Shown here in pieces: positions 1 to 7,853 of a stretch of 37,526 nt of DNA. Below the pieces are notes generated by a model. The model was given only the letters and a program-made list of their open reading frames with translations, did no database searches and was not told the DNA's origin. Position numbers and translations under genes: made by a program. Every line of letters starts with the position of its first letter. Within the stretch, counting starts at the first letter, position 1. Source of the DNA: DATCSE01 sp036568605 (GTDB lineage: Bacteria > Pseudomonadota > Gammaproteobacteria > Burkholderiales > Burkholderiaceae_C); assembly GCA_036568605.1 (NCBI GenBank), contig DATCSE010000359.1, positions 1 through 37,526 on the forward strand, in the 5' to 3' direction.

Positions 1-2810
1 CCCGCCGGCGCGGGAAATGTCACGACGATGGTCGTGCCGACGCCGCGCTCGCTGTGCACCTCGAGCCTGCCGTTCAGCATCTGCGCACGCTCCTGCAGCC
101 CGATCAGACCGAGCGACTTGCGATCGCGGTCGCCTTGCGGATCGAAGCCGCGGCCGTCATCGCTCACCGACACGCGGTACTCCGATTCGCCGCGCGTCAC
201 CGCGACACGCACGCGGGTCGCCTGGGCATGCCGGGCGACGTTGGTCAGCGATTCCTGAACGATGCGGAAGACGACCGTGGTCTGGTTCGGGTCGAGCTCG
301 ACCTGCGACTCGCTGAGCTCCAGCGTGCAATCGATTCCGCTGCGTTCGCCGAACTGGCCGACCAACCATTCCAGCGCGGCACCTATGCCCATGTCCAGCA
401 CTGCCGGGCGCAGGCTGGACACCAGATCGCGCTGCAGCCGGATCACCGAATCGACCAGCGACAGGATGCTCGCGGCGCGCTCGGCGATCCCGGGCTGCCC
501 CGGGCCGAAGCGCATGCGGACCACCGAGACCTCGAAGCGCAGCGCCGACAGCAGCTGGCCCAGCTCGTCGTGCAGCTCGCGCGCGATGAACTTGCGCTCT
601 TCCTCACGCGCCGCCTCGCGGCGGAAGCCCAGCTCGCGCACCAGCTGCTCGACCCGCTTGCGCTCGGTGACCTCGCGCGAGATGCCCAGCACGCTGACGA
701 CCTGGCCGCGGTCGTCGCGTTCGGGCAAATGGCGCACCTCGAAATAGCGGGTCGTCCCGTGCCCGTACCACGGCACTTCGAGCATGTTGGGGGCGTTCTC
801 GGCAATCGCGTCCATCACCGCAGCGTGCAGCAGGCCCTCGTCGTCGAGCCCGATCTCGGCGATCGTCTTGCCGACGAAATGCTCGTACGGCAGCCCGAAC
901 ATGCGCGTGACGGCCGGGTTCACGTAGACATGGCGGCCGTTGCGATCGAAGCGCGCGACCATGTCGGGCAGGTTGTCCAGCAGCGTCGTCAGCTGGCGCT
1001 GGGTGTCCATCATCGCGGTCACGTCGCGGCCGATCGCGAGCACGCTGGCGACGCGGCCCTGCGCATCGTGCTCGGCGACCAGACGGAACTCGATGTTGCG
1101 CCCGCCGATCACGACCTCGGTCGAACCGTCGCGGCCGCTCGCGAACACCTGCTTCAGGCGCTCCACGTAACGCGCGCTCTGCTCGGGCGGCAGGTCGGTC
1201 AGCGTCGTCGGCGTGCTGCCCATCAGCTCGTGCGGCGGCACGCGGTGCGCCTCGGCAAGCGCCGGGTTGACGTAGGTGCGGCGGCACTGCTCGTCGTAGC
1301 GCACGACCAGGTCGGGCGAGTGCTCGACCAACGCCCGGAACTCCTGCTCGCGCACCCGCAGCACGCCTTCCGAGCGCTGCAGCTCGGTCCGAGAGCGGCG
1401 CAGCCGGACCAGGAAGTACACGGTCCCGGCGAACACCAGCACGCTGCCGCCCAGCACGGTCCACAGCAGGCGCTGCCGCAGCTCCGCCTGTTCCAGATCG
1501 GTCTGCTGCTGGCGGTTGCGCTGCATCAGCTCGCTGATCTCGCGCTGCTTGCTCTCGGTTTCGTAGCGCTGCGCCAGCTGGACCATGCGCGCGCTCGCGC
1601 GCTCGCGCGCCGCCCGGGCCGTCATCTCGTTGGCCTCGAGCGTGCGGGTGTAGGCCTGGCGGAAATCGCCTTCGGCCGCCGCCAGGTTGGCCAGGCGCTG
1701 CGCGCTCTCGCTGACGTACAGCGGAAAGTTGATCTCCTTCGCCAGGTCGTAGCCGCGCTGCGCGTCGGCCTTGGCCTGCGCGGTCTGGTGCAGCGACTCG
1801 TGGTTCAGGCTGCGCGCGTTCAGCGTGTACCACAGGCCGATCTTGTTCGGATAACGCTCATAGGTGGCCAGCGCTTCGTCCAGCGCGGCCAGCGCCTCGG
1901 CATGGCGATGCTGGTTGCGCATGTTGCTCGCGAGCTGCGTCATCCCGAATGCGATCGCGAACGGCGCGCGCGTCTCGCGGAAGATCGCCAGCGCCTCGCG
2001 CACGCTCGCCTCGCCGGCGGCCGGGCCGCGCAGCGTTGCGGTCATCCCGCCGATGCCCAACGTCGCGTAGGCCTCGAGCTGGCGCGACCGGGCGCGCCGC
2101 GCCTGGTCGCGCATCTGCACGAAATGGTCGAGCGCTTCCTGGAACCGGAAGCTCTGGTCGAACGAGATCGCCAACCCCTGGTGCGCATAGGTCAGCGCGA
2201 GCGGGTCGTTCGAGCGCCGCGCGATCTCCATCGCCTGCATGGCCGTCGTGACCGAATCGTCGATCTGGCCGATGCGGCGATACATCGTCGCGGTGCGCAA
2301 CAACGCCTCGCCGAGCAGATCGGTGCGGGTCGTCCCCTCGAGCTCGGCCAGGCTGCGGGTGGTCGCGGTCACGAGCCTGTCGATGCGGGCCTCGTTGACC
2401 GCGTTCAGCGAGGCGTTCAGGTCGGCCTCGGCCTGGCCCAGCTTGTCGCCGTGCTGCTGCGCGAGCTCGAAAGCCTGGTTCGTGTGCGCGATCGACTGCT
2501 CGGTCAGCGCCATGTAGATCTCGGTGCGCGCCAGCAGATTCAGCGCTCGGACCTGGTCGGTGGGCAGCGCATCGGGCGGCAGCGCAGCGAGCAGGCGCTG
2601 CGCTTCTTCATAGGCGCTCGGAGCATCGCTCTCGGCGAGCATGCGCGTTTCGATGACACGGCTGCGCCAGGCGTCCAGCGGGCTCGCGGCCTGGGCCGGC
2701 GCGGGCAGCGGCGGCGATGCGAGCGCCCAGGCGAGCGCGATCCGCACCAGCCACCGCCAGGGTGTCGCGGGCGCATTCGCGATGTCAGGGAAGTCTGAAC
2801 GCCGTTTCAT
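1..2810 (-). CDS. Membrane histidine kinase, periplasmic TPR-like sensor + 2 PAS + HisKA_3/HATPase (3' end cut by window)
   Basis: At least 936 codons are open; the C-terminus lies beyond base 1. A signal-like N-terminus (arginines, a hydrophobic stretch, then PAPAQA near residue 41) precedes about 400 mostly helical residues with TPR-like spacing. One membrane segment follows at about 445-467 (LLWTVLGGSVLVFAGTVYFL). Two PAS domains come next; the first opens with LVEHSPDLVVRYD. The dimerisation box ARELHDELGQLLSALR is of the NarX/DegS HisKA_3 type, with phospho-acceptor His747. The N box SLTNVARHA and G-box DDGRGFD show an HATPase. The ATG at 2810 is chosen because it gives the signal sequence and the open frame has no better start. 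It is divergent from the NarL-type regulator at 3006, its likely partner. The periplasmic ligand is unknown; the TPR assignment rests on pattern only. Confidence 0.9.
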   Translation of the reverse strand, partial: MKRRSDFPDIANAPATPWRWLVRIALAWALASPPLPAPAQAASPLDAWRSRVIETRMLAESDAPSAYEEAQRLLAALPPDALPTDQVRALNLLARTEIYMALTEQSIAHTNQAFELAQQHGDKLGQAEADLNASLNAVNEARIDRLVTATTRSLAELEGTTRTDLLGEALLRTATMYRRIGQIDDSVTTAMQAMEIARRSNDPLALTYAHQGLAISFDQSFRFQEALDHFVQMRDQARRARSRQLEAYATLGIGGMTATLRGPAAGEASVREALAIFRETRAPFAIAFGMTQLASNMRNQHRHAEALAALDEALATYERYPNKIGLWYTLNARSLNHESLHQTAQAKADAQRGYDLAKEINFPLYVSESAQRLANLAAAEGDFRQAYTRTLEANEMTARAARERASARMVQLAQRYETESKQREISELMQRNRQQQTDLEQAELRQRLLWTVLGGSVLVFAGTVYFLVRLRRSRTELQRSEGVLRVREQEFRALVEHSPDLVVRYDEQCRRTYVNPALAEAHRVPPHELMGSTPTTLTDLPPEQSARYVERLKQVFASGRDGSTEVVIGGRNIEFRLVAEHDAQGRVASVLAIGRDVTAMMDTQRQLTTLLDNLPDMVARFDRNGRHVYVNPAVTRMFGLPYEHFVGKTIAEIGLDDEGLLHAAVMDAIAENAPNMLEVPWYGHGTTRYFEVRHLPERDDRGQVVSVLGISREVTERKRVEQLVRELGFRREAAREEERKFIARELHDELGQLLSALRFEVSVVRMRFGPGQPGIAERAASILSLVDSVIRLQRDLVSSLRPAVLDMGIGAALEWLVGQFGERSGIDCTLELSESQVELDPNQTTVVFRIVQESLTNVARHAQATRVRVAVTRGESEYRVSVSDDGRGFDPQGDRDRKSLGLIGLQERAQMLNGRLEVHSERGVGTTIVVTFPAPA

Positions 2811-2926
2811 TCAAGTCCGAACAGTGTTGCAGTCCAGCCTGATTGAGCGTAAGCGCCGTTGCGGCGATCTTAGTCAGCATGAACCCGCGAGTCCAATGTG
2901 CCCGAACGGCGCCGACCCGGTGCCGC

Positions 2927-2947
2927 TTGTTCGCATCTTGCGAACAA
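2927..2947. promoter_or_regulatory. Perfect inverted repeat between divergent kinase and regulator genes
   Basis: TTGTTCGC at 2927-2934 and GCGAACAA at 2940-2947 form a perfect 8-bp inverted repeat with spacer ATCTT. It sits in the 195-bp gap between the two divergent starts, 58 bp before the regulator ATG. Symmetry and position fit an operator bound by a dimeric regulator, possibly the adjacent NarL-type protein. No well-spaced sigma-70 promoter could be fixed around it. Confidence 0.45.
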
Positions 2948-3005
2948 CGCTCGGATACAGTGGAGTCCACGGTCCATTCGGCCATAGAAAAGAGGAGGTT
3001 CGCCG

Positions 3006-3641
3006 ATGGTTCGCATTCTCGTGGCAGACGACCATGCGGTGGTCAGGCATGGGCTGCGTCAGCTCTTCAGCCTGGCCCCCGAGTTCAACGTCGTCGCCGA
3101 AGCCAAGAATGCGTGGGAGGCGATCGAGCGCCTGCGCGAGGGCGGCGTGGACGTGATGCTGATGGACATGAGCATGCCGGGGCTCAGCGGCATCGACCTG
3201 ATACGCCGCGCACGCGGCGAGGCGCCGCGCGTGCCGATCCTGGTGCTCTCGATGCACGCCGATTGGCAGATCGCCGCGCGTGCGATCAAGGCCGGCGCGA
3301 GCGGCTATCTGACGAAGGACAGCGAACCCGAGGTGCTGATCGAGGCGATCCGGCAGGTCAGCAAGGGCGGCAACTTCATCGACCCGACGCTGGCCACGCG
3401 CATGGTCTTCCAGTCGGGCAGCGGATCGGACGCCGAAACGCCCAGCACCGAGATGACGGATCGCGAGTACCAGGTCTTCCTCGCACTGGTGCATGGGCGC
3501 AGCCTCGTCGAGATCGCCGAGGAGTTGCACCTGTCGGCCAAGACGATCAGCACGCACAAGTTCCGGCTGATGCGCAAGCTCGGGCTGAACAGCGTCAGCG
3601 AGCTGGTGCGCTACGCCGTGCGCCACGGCATCGTCGAGTAG
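3006..3641 (+). CDS. NarL/FixJ-family response regulator
   Basis: 211 residues. The N-terminal receiver has acidic pocket DD at 8-9, phospho-acceptor Asp54 (MLMDMSMPG), Ser82 at the switch position and Lys104 (YLTKDSE). The C-terminal LuxR-type helix-turn-helix covers about 145-205: MTDREYQVFLALV, then LVEIAEELHLSAKTISTHK. Such proteins bind DNA as dimers after phosphorylation. The start is backed by AGGAGG centred about 10 bases upstream. It is divergent from the HisKA_3 kinase at 2810, the usual partner class for NarL-type regulators, and is followed 43 bases later by a hybrid kinase on the same strand. Target genes are not visible apart from the inverted repeat in its own upstream region. 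Confidence 0.95.
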   Translation: MVRILVADDHAVVRHGLRQLFSLAPEFNVVAEAKNAWEAIERLREGGVDVMLMDMSMPGLSGIDLIRRARGEAPRVPILVLSMHADWQIAARAIKAGASGYLTKDSEPEVLIEAIRQVSKGGNFIDPTLATRMVFQSGSGSDAETPSTEMTDREYQVFLALVHGRSLVEIAEELHLSAKTISTHKFRLMRKLGLNSVSELVRYAVRHGIVE

Positions 3642-3664
3642 CGGCGCCACCTGTTTCGGGCCAT

Positions 3665-3683
3665 GCGGCGCTGGAGGCGCCGC
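3665..3683 (+). promoter_or_regulatory. Hairpin presenting the Shine-Dalgarno sequence in its loop
   Basis: GCGGCGC (3665-3671) and GCGCCGC (3677-3683) form a perfect 7-bp all-G/C stem. The loop TGGAG carries the GGAG ribosome-binding core, 8 bases before the ATG at 3685. The stem ends one base before the start codon, so it could tune translation of the hybrid kinase. A chance GC palindrome is possible in this genome. Confidence 0.35.
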
Positions 3684-3684
3684 G

Positions 3685-6456
3685 ATGAAGCCCTCGGTGA
3701 TGGAGCCGTTCGGCGGGAGCGGCGGCGATGCCGCTGCGGTGGCGCCGCCGATCGCCGCGCTCGAATTGGTGTTGGGCCAGATCCGGCAGCCCGCCTGGCT
3801 CACCGACCGCAGCGCGCGGTTCCTGTTCGTCAACGACGAGTCGTGCCGGGTCCTCGGCTACCGGCGCGAGGAGATGCTGCGCCTCGGGCTGCCCGACGTG
3901 GACGCCGAGGCGCATGCGGACCACTGGGCATCGGCATGGCAGCGCGTCTGCGGCGGCGCGGCATTGCGCTTCGAAAGACGGCTTCGTTCGAAGGAGGGGC
4001 ACATGATTTCTGCGGAGATTCGGCTCAGCCACTTCAAGTCGGGCGCGCGCGACTACTGCCTGGGCCTGGCGCGCCGGATCGCGCCGCGCGACGCCGCCGC
4101 CCGGCGCGCACCCTGGCGGCGTGATGTGGTCGGCACGGTGCGGCACCTGCCCGACTGCATCGTGCGCTACGACCTGGCGCTGCGCCGCATCTACGCGAAC
4201 CCGGCCTACGAGCGGCTGACCGGCCTGCCGCCGGCGGCCTATCTCGGCAAGACGCCGACCGAGACGTCCGTGATCGGTTCTTACGCGCCGCAGATGGAGG
4301 CGGCGCTGCGCGCAGCGCGCGACACCGGCATCGCCCAGGAGCTCGAAGTCCAGGTCACGGCACCCGGCGGCGAAATCGTCTGGCAGAGCTGCCGCATCGT
4401 GCTGGAACGCGACGCGCGCGGCGCACCGTCCAGCCTGCTGTCGATCTCGCGCGATGTCACGCAGCGCAGGCGGGCCCAGGACCAGCTCGATCAGCACGCG
4501 CGCGAATTCCGCACGCTGACCGAGAACTCGCCCGACCACATCGCGCGCTTCGACGCCCACGGCCGCCTGCTGTATGCGAACCCGGCGATCGGACAAACGT
4601 GGGGCGTCGACACGGCCGCGCTGCTCGGCAAGACCGCCCTCGAGATGGCGCCGGCGCGGCATCACTGGCTGCATGTCTGCGATCGGCTGCTGCGCGGCGT
4701 GCTGCGCACCGGCGAACCGGCCGACGCCGAAGCGGTGGGCGAGCATGCCGACGGCGATCTGCGCACGTACCACGTGCGCTGCGTGGCCGAGCGCGACGCC
4801 GGCGGTGCGGTGGCCGGTGCGCTGGTGATCGGGCGCGACGTCAGCGAGCTCAAGCGTGCCGAGGAAGCGGCGAAGCGGCGCAAGCAGGAGTTCCGCGCGC
4901 TGGTCGACAACTCGCCGGACCTGGTTGCGCGCCACGACCCGCGGGGCTGCCGCACCTACGCCAACCCGGCGCTGGCCCAGCTGCTTACGCACAGCGGCGA
5001 CGGCGCCGACTGCGACGACGACCTGTCGTTCACGCCGGATGCTGCGCGCTACCGCGAGCTGCTGGCCGAGGTCGTCGCCAGCGGCGAGACGCGCCTGAGC
5101 GAGCTGCGCTATCGGCGCGGCCACGACGAGATCGGCTGGCTCGACGTGCGCATGTGCGCCGAGACGCGCGACGACGGCACGGTCGGCTCGGTGCTGGCGA
5201 TCGCGCGCGACATCACCGATTTCGTGGCGCAGCGCGAAGACCTCGAGAACCAGGTGCGGCGCCGCACCGCCGACCTGCAGGCGGCGACCCAGAGGGCCAA
5301 CGCGGCCAACCAGGCGAAGAGCGAGTTCCTCGCGGTGATGAGCCACGAGATCCGCACACCACTGAACGGAGTGATCGGGATGGCAGAACTGCTTGCGACG
5401 ACGACGTTGAACGCTGAACAGCAGCGCCTGGTCGACGCGGTGCGCCTGTCGGGCCGGCACCTGCTGGCGCTGGTCAACGACGTGCTGGACCTGGCCAAGA
5501 TCGAAGCGAACCAGATCCGCCTCGAATGCGAGCTGCTCGAGCCGCGCGAGCTGATGCGCGAGGCGGTCGCGCCGTTCACCGGCGAGGCGGCGACGAAGGA
5601 GCTCGCGCTGCAGGTCCACGTCGCCGACGACGTGCCCGCACGCGTGCGCGCCGACCCGCTGCGGCTGCGCCAGGTGCTCGTGAACCTGATCGGCAACGCG
5701 GTCAAGTTCACGCACGACGGCGGGATCCAGGTGCGCGTCGAGCGCGTCGCGGCGCCGGACGGGCGACTGGTCCTGCAGTTCGAGGTCGTCGACAGCGGCA
5801 TCGGCATCCAATCGGAGGCGCTGCCGTTCATCTTCGACGCGTTCACGCAGGCCGACAGCTCGACCGCGCGGCGCTACGGCGGCACCGGGCTGGGCCTGGC
5901 GATCAGCGCCAAGCTCGTGCGGCTGATGGGCGGCGAGCTGCGCGTCGACAGCGAACCCGGCAGGGGATCGCGCTTCCACTTCGCGCTGGCCGTGACGGCG
6001 GTCGACAGCGCGCCCGCGACGCCGGCGCTGATCGCACCGCGCGTGCCGCAGCACAAGGCCGGGGCCGCCCAACCGACGGTGCTGGTGGTCGAGGACAGCG
6101 ACGTGAACCTCGAAGTCGCGTGCGCGATGCTGGACTACTTCGGCGTCGTGCCGCAGGTCGCGCGCGACGGCCTGGAGGCGCTTCGGCACGTCGAAGAGCG
6201 TGCCTACGACCTGATCTTCATGGACTGCATGATGCCCGGCATCGACGGGTACGAGACGGCACGCCGCATCCGCGCGCTCGAAACCGCGCTCGGGCGGTCG
6301 CAGCCCACGGCCATCGTCGCGCTCACTGCGAACGCGAGCGACTCGGACCTGCAGCAATGCATGGAGGCCGGGATGAACGACTTCCTGTCCAAGCCGCTGT
6401 CGCTGCAGGCGCTGAGCCGCGCGCTCGAGGCCTGGGCCCCGGGGACGCGCCAATGA
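3685..6456 (+). CDS. Soluble hybrid histidine kinase (4 PAS, HisKA, HATPase, REC)
   Basis: 923 residues with no membrane segment, so probably cytoplasmic. Four PAS-like domains lie at about 25-130, 145-262, 272-390 and 398-512; the last three each begin near an (N/L)SPD- or LPD-type motif followed by (Y/L)ANPA. A short coiled coil leads to HisKA with His554 (VMSHEIRTPLNGVIGMAELL). The HATPase has N box LVNLIGNAVKFT, DSGIGI and GGTGLGLAIS. The C-terminal receiver has acidic residues in VVEDSDVN, phospho-acceptor Asp847 (FMDCMMPG) and Lys in LSKPLS. The phosphate would pass internally from His to Asp, then need an Hpt; a stand-alone Hpt is encoded at 12232-12597. PAS 4 resembles the PAS of the kinase at 1-2810, suggesting related signals. 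The downstream gene overlaps the stop codon. Confidence 0.94.
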   Translation: MKPSVMEPFGGSGGDAAAVAPPIAALELVLGQIRQPAWLTDRSARFLFVNDESCRVLGYRREEMLRLGLPDVDAEAHADHWASAWQRVCGGAALRFERRLRSKEGHMISAEIRLSHFKSGARDYCLGLARRIAPRDAAARRAPWRRDVVGTVRHLPDCIVRYDLALRRIYANPAYERLTGLPPAAYLGKTPTETSVIGSYAPQMEAALRAARDTGIAQELEVQVTAPGGEIVWQSCRIVLERDARGAPSSLLSISRDVTQRRRAQDQLDQHAREFRTLTENSPDHIARFDAHGRLLYANPAIGQTWGVDTAALLGKTALEMAPARHHWLHVCDRLLRGVLRTGEPADAEAVGEHADGDLRTYHVRCVAERDAGGAVAGALVIGRDVSELKRAEEAAKRRKQEFRALVDNSPDLVARHDPRGCRTYANPALAQLLTHSGDGADCDDDLSFTPDAARYRELLAEVVASGETRLSELRYRRGHDEIGWLDVRMCAETRDDGTVGSVLAIARDITDFVAQREDLENQVRRRTADLQAATQRANAANQAKSEFLAVMSHEIRTPLNGVIGMAELLATTTLNAEQQRLVDAVRLSGRHLLALVNDVLDLAKIEANQIRLECELLEPRELMREAVAPFTGEAATKELALQVHVADDVPARVRADPLRLRQVLVNLIGNAVKFTHDGGIQVRVERVAAPDGRLVLQFEVVDSGIGIQSEALPFIFDAFTQADSSTARRYGGTGLGLAISAKLVRLMGGELRVDSEPGRGSRFHFALAVTAVDSAPATPALIAPRVPQHKAGAAQPTVLVVEDSDVNLEVACAMLDYFGVVPQVARDGLEALRHVEERAYDLIFMDCMMPGIDGYETARRIRALETALGRSQPTAIVALTANASDSDLQQCMEAGMNDFLSKPLSLQALSRALEAWAPGTRQ

Positions 6457-6734
6457 TGGGCGAGACATACGAGACCCGATACCGCGGCTACGTCGTGCGC
6501 TACCGGCCGCAGCCGATGCCGGACGGCCGCTTCCTCGCCTACGTGGTCGTCGGCCACGAGATCGACGGGCTGCGGGCCCAGGTGTCGTGGACGCCGGACC
6601 TCGACCCGTTCCGCTACAAGACCGACGCCGCCGTCGCCGGGATGCGTGCCGGCCAGGCCTGGGTCGACGCCGAGCTGGCCAAGGCGCCGCGGCGCACGTC
6701 CATCATCGGCTTGTGGGGCGACGCCGCCGCGTAG
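6453..6734 (+). CDS. Small protein translationally coupled to the hybrid kinase, unknown function
   Basis: 93 residues beginning MMGETYETRYRGYVV. The start overlaps the kinase stop as ATGA, which suggests translational coupling; a second ATG follows at 6456. No signal peptide or membrane segment is visible. The protein is rich in aromatic and charged residues, with alternating patterns suggesting beta strands first (YETRYRGYVVRYRPQP, FLAYVVVGHEI) and a helix later (AAVAGMRAGQAWVDAELAK). I do not recognise the family. Third codon positions are G/C-rich and it ends 9 bases from the convergent gene at 6744, leaving no space for a classical terminator. An accessory role with the kinase is an inference from coupling only. 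Confidence 0.72.
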   Translation: MMGETYETRYRGYVVRYRPQPMPDGRFLAYVVVGHEIDGLRAQVSWTPDLDPFRYKTDAAVAGMRAGQAWVDAELAKAPRRTSIIGLWGDAAA

Positions 6735-6743
6735 GCCTGGCGG

Positions 6744-7850
6744 CTACAGCGTGAAGAAGAAGCTCGCGCCGCTGCCCGGCGCCGAGTGCGCCCAGACGCG
6801 ACCGCCGTGGCGCTGCACGATGCGTTGCACGATGGACAGCCCGACGCCGCTGCCCTCGAACTCGTCGAGCGTGTGCAGGCGCTGGAACGCGTGGAACAGC
6901 CGGTCGGCGCGTGTCATGTCGAAGCCCGGGCCGTTGTCGCGGACCGCGAACACGGATTCGCCGCCCTGCCGCTCGACCCGCACGTCGATCTCGGCATGCG
7001 CGATGTCGCGCGTGTACTTGAACGCGTTGCCCAGCAGGTTGACGAACACCTGCCGCAGCAGCGGCGGATCGGCCATCGCCTCGGAGAGATCGCCGACGCG
7101 CACGGTCACGCGGCGCTGCGGCTGCCCCTGCCGCAGCTCGTCGACGACGCCGCGCACCAGCTCGGTCACGTTGACCTTCTGCACGTGCAGCGCCTGCTTG
7201 CCGACCTGCGACAGGCGCATCAGCGCGTCGATCAGGTCGGACATCTGCTGCGCCGCCTGCTCGATCTGGCCCATCCAGCTGCGCGGCTCGTCCGGCACCT
7301 TGGGCCCGAGTTCGGCCTGCAGCAGCGACGAGAAGCCCAGCACCGCGTTCAGCGGCGCGCGCAGGTCGTGCGAGGCCGAGCGGGTGAAGGCCTCGAGCTC
7401 GCGGTTGGTCGCTTCGAGCTCGGCCGCATGCTCGCGCACGCGCCGCTCCAGCGCCGCGTTCTCGGCGCGCAGGCGGCGCAGCGTCAGCGCGCGGCCGAGC
7501 ACCGGCAACACGGCGCTGAGCTTGAACGGCTTCAGGATGTAGTCCAGCGCGCCGGTCTGCATCGCCTCGACCGCGGTGCCTATGGTGCCTTCGCCGGTCA
7601 TGATGATGCCCACCAGCGTCGGATCGATCGCCAGCGCGGCGCGCAGCAGCTGGATGCCGCTCATGCCGGGCATCATCAGATCGGCCAACAGCAGGTCGAA
7701 CGGCTCCTCGTGCAGCGCCGCCAGCGCCTGCGCGCCGCCGGGGCAGCCGCGCACGGCATAGCCCTGGTCCTGCAGCGTGTCGCACAGCGCGCGCAGTTGC
7801 GCCGGCTCGTCGTCGGCGATCAGCAGCTTCGCTTTGACGGCTTCAGTCAT
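6744..7850 (-). CDS. REC-HisKA-HATPase protein (receiver-first histidine kinase)
   Basis: 368 residues. The N-terminal receiver has acidic pocket DDE at 13-15, Asp57 (LLADLMMPG), Thr85 (IIMTGEG) and Lys108 (ILKPFK). A coiled-coil linker (about 125-152) leads to HisKA with His161 (SASHDLRAPLNAVLGFSSLL). The HATPase has FVNLLGNAFKYT, RDNGPGFD and GSGVGLSIV. Receiver-first kinases of this type often take phosphate from another kinase and control further partners. Here the upstream gene, ending 3 bases before this start, is a hybrid kinase and the obvious candidate donor. It is the last gene of the minus-strand signalling array and converges on the small gene at 6453. No DNA-binding domain is present. 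Confidence 0.93.
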   Translation of the reverse strand: MTEAVKAKLLIADDEPAQLRALCDTLQDQGYAVRGCPGGAQALAALHEEPFDLLLADLMMPGMSGIQLLRAALAIDPTLVGIIMTGEGTIGTAVEAMQTGALDYILKPFKLSAVLPVLGRALTLRRLRAENAALERRVREHAAELEATNRELEAFTRSASHDLRAPLNAVLGFSSLLQAELGPKVPDEPRSWMGQIEQAAQQMSDLIDALMRLSQVGKQALHVQKVNVTELVRGVVDELRQGQPQRRVTVRVGDLSEAMADPPLLRQVFVNLLGNAFKYTRDIAHAEIDVRVERQGGESVFAVRDNGPGFDMTRADRLFHAFQRLHTLDEFEGSGVGLSIVQRIVQRHGGRVWAHSAPGSGASFFFTL

Positions 7851-7853
7851 CGG

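Noticed and set aside
54..2798. Plus-strand open frame of 914 codons antisense to the TPR kinase
   Set aside because: Its translation is Arg/Ala/His/Gln-rich without domain motifs, while the opposite strand encodes clear PAS, HisKA_3 and HATPase motifs. Long antisense frames are expected in GC-rich coding DNA.
3595..6468. Minus-strand open frame of 957 codons
   Set aside because: It is antisense to the four-PAS hybrid kinase, where conserved kinase and receiver motifs fix the plus strand as coding.
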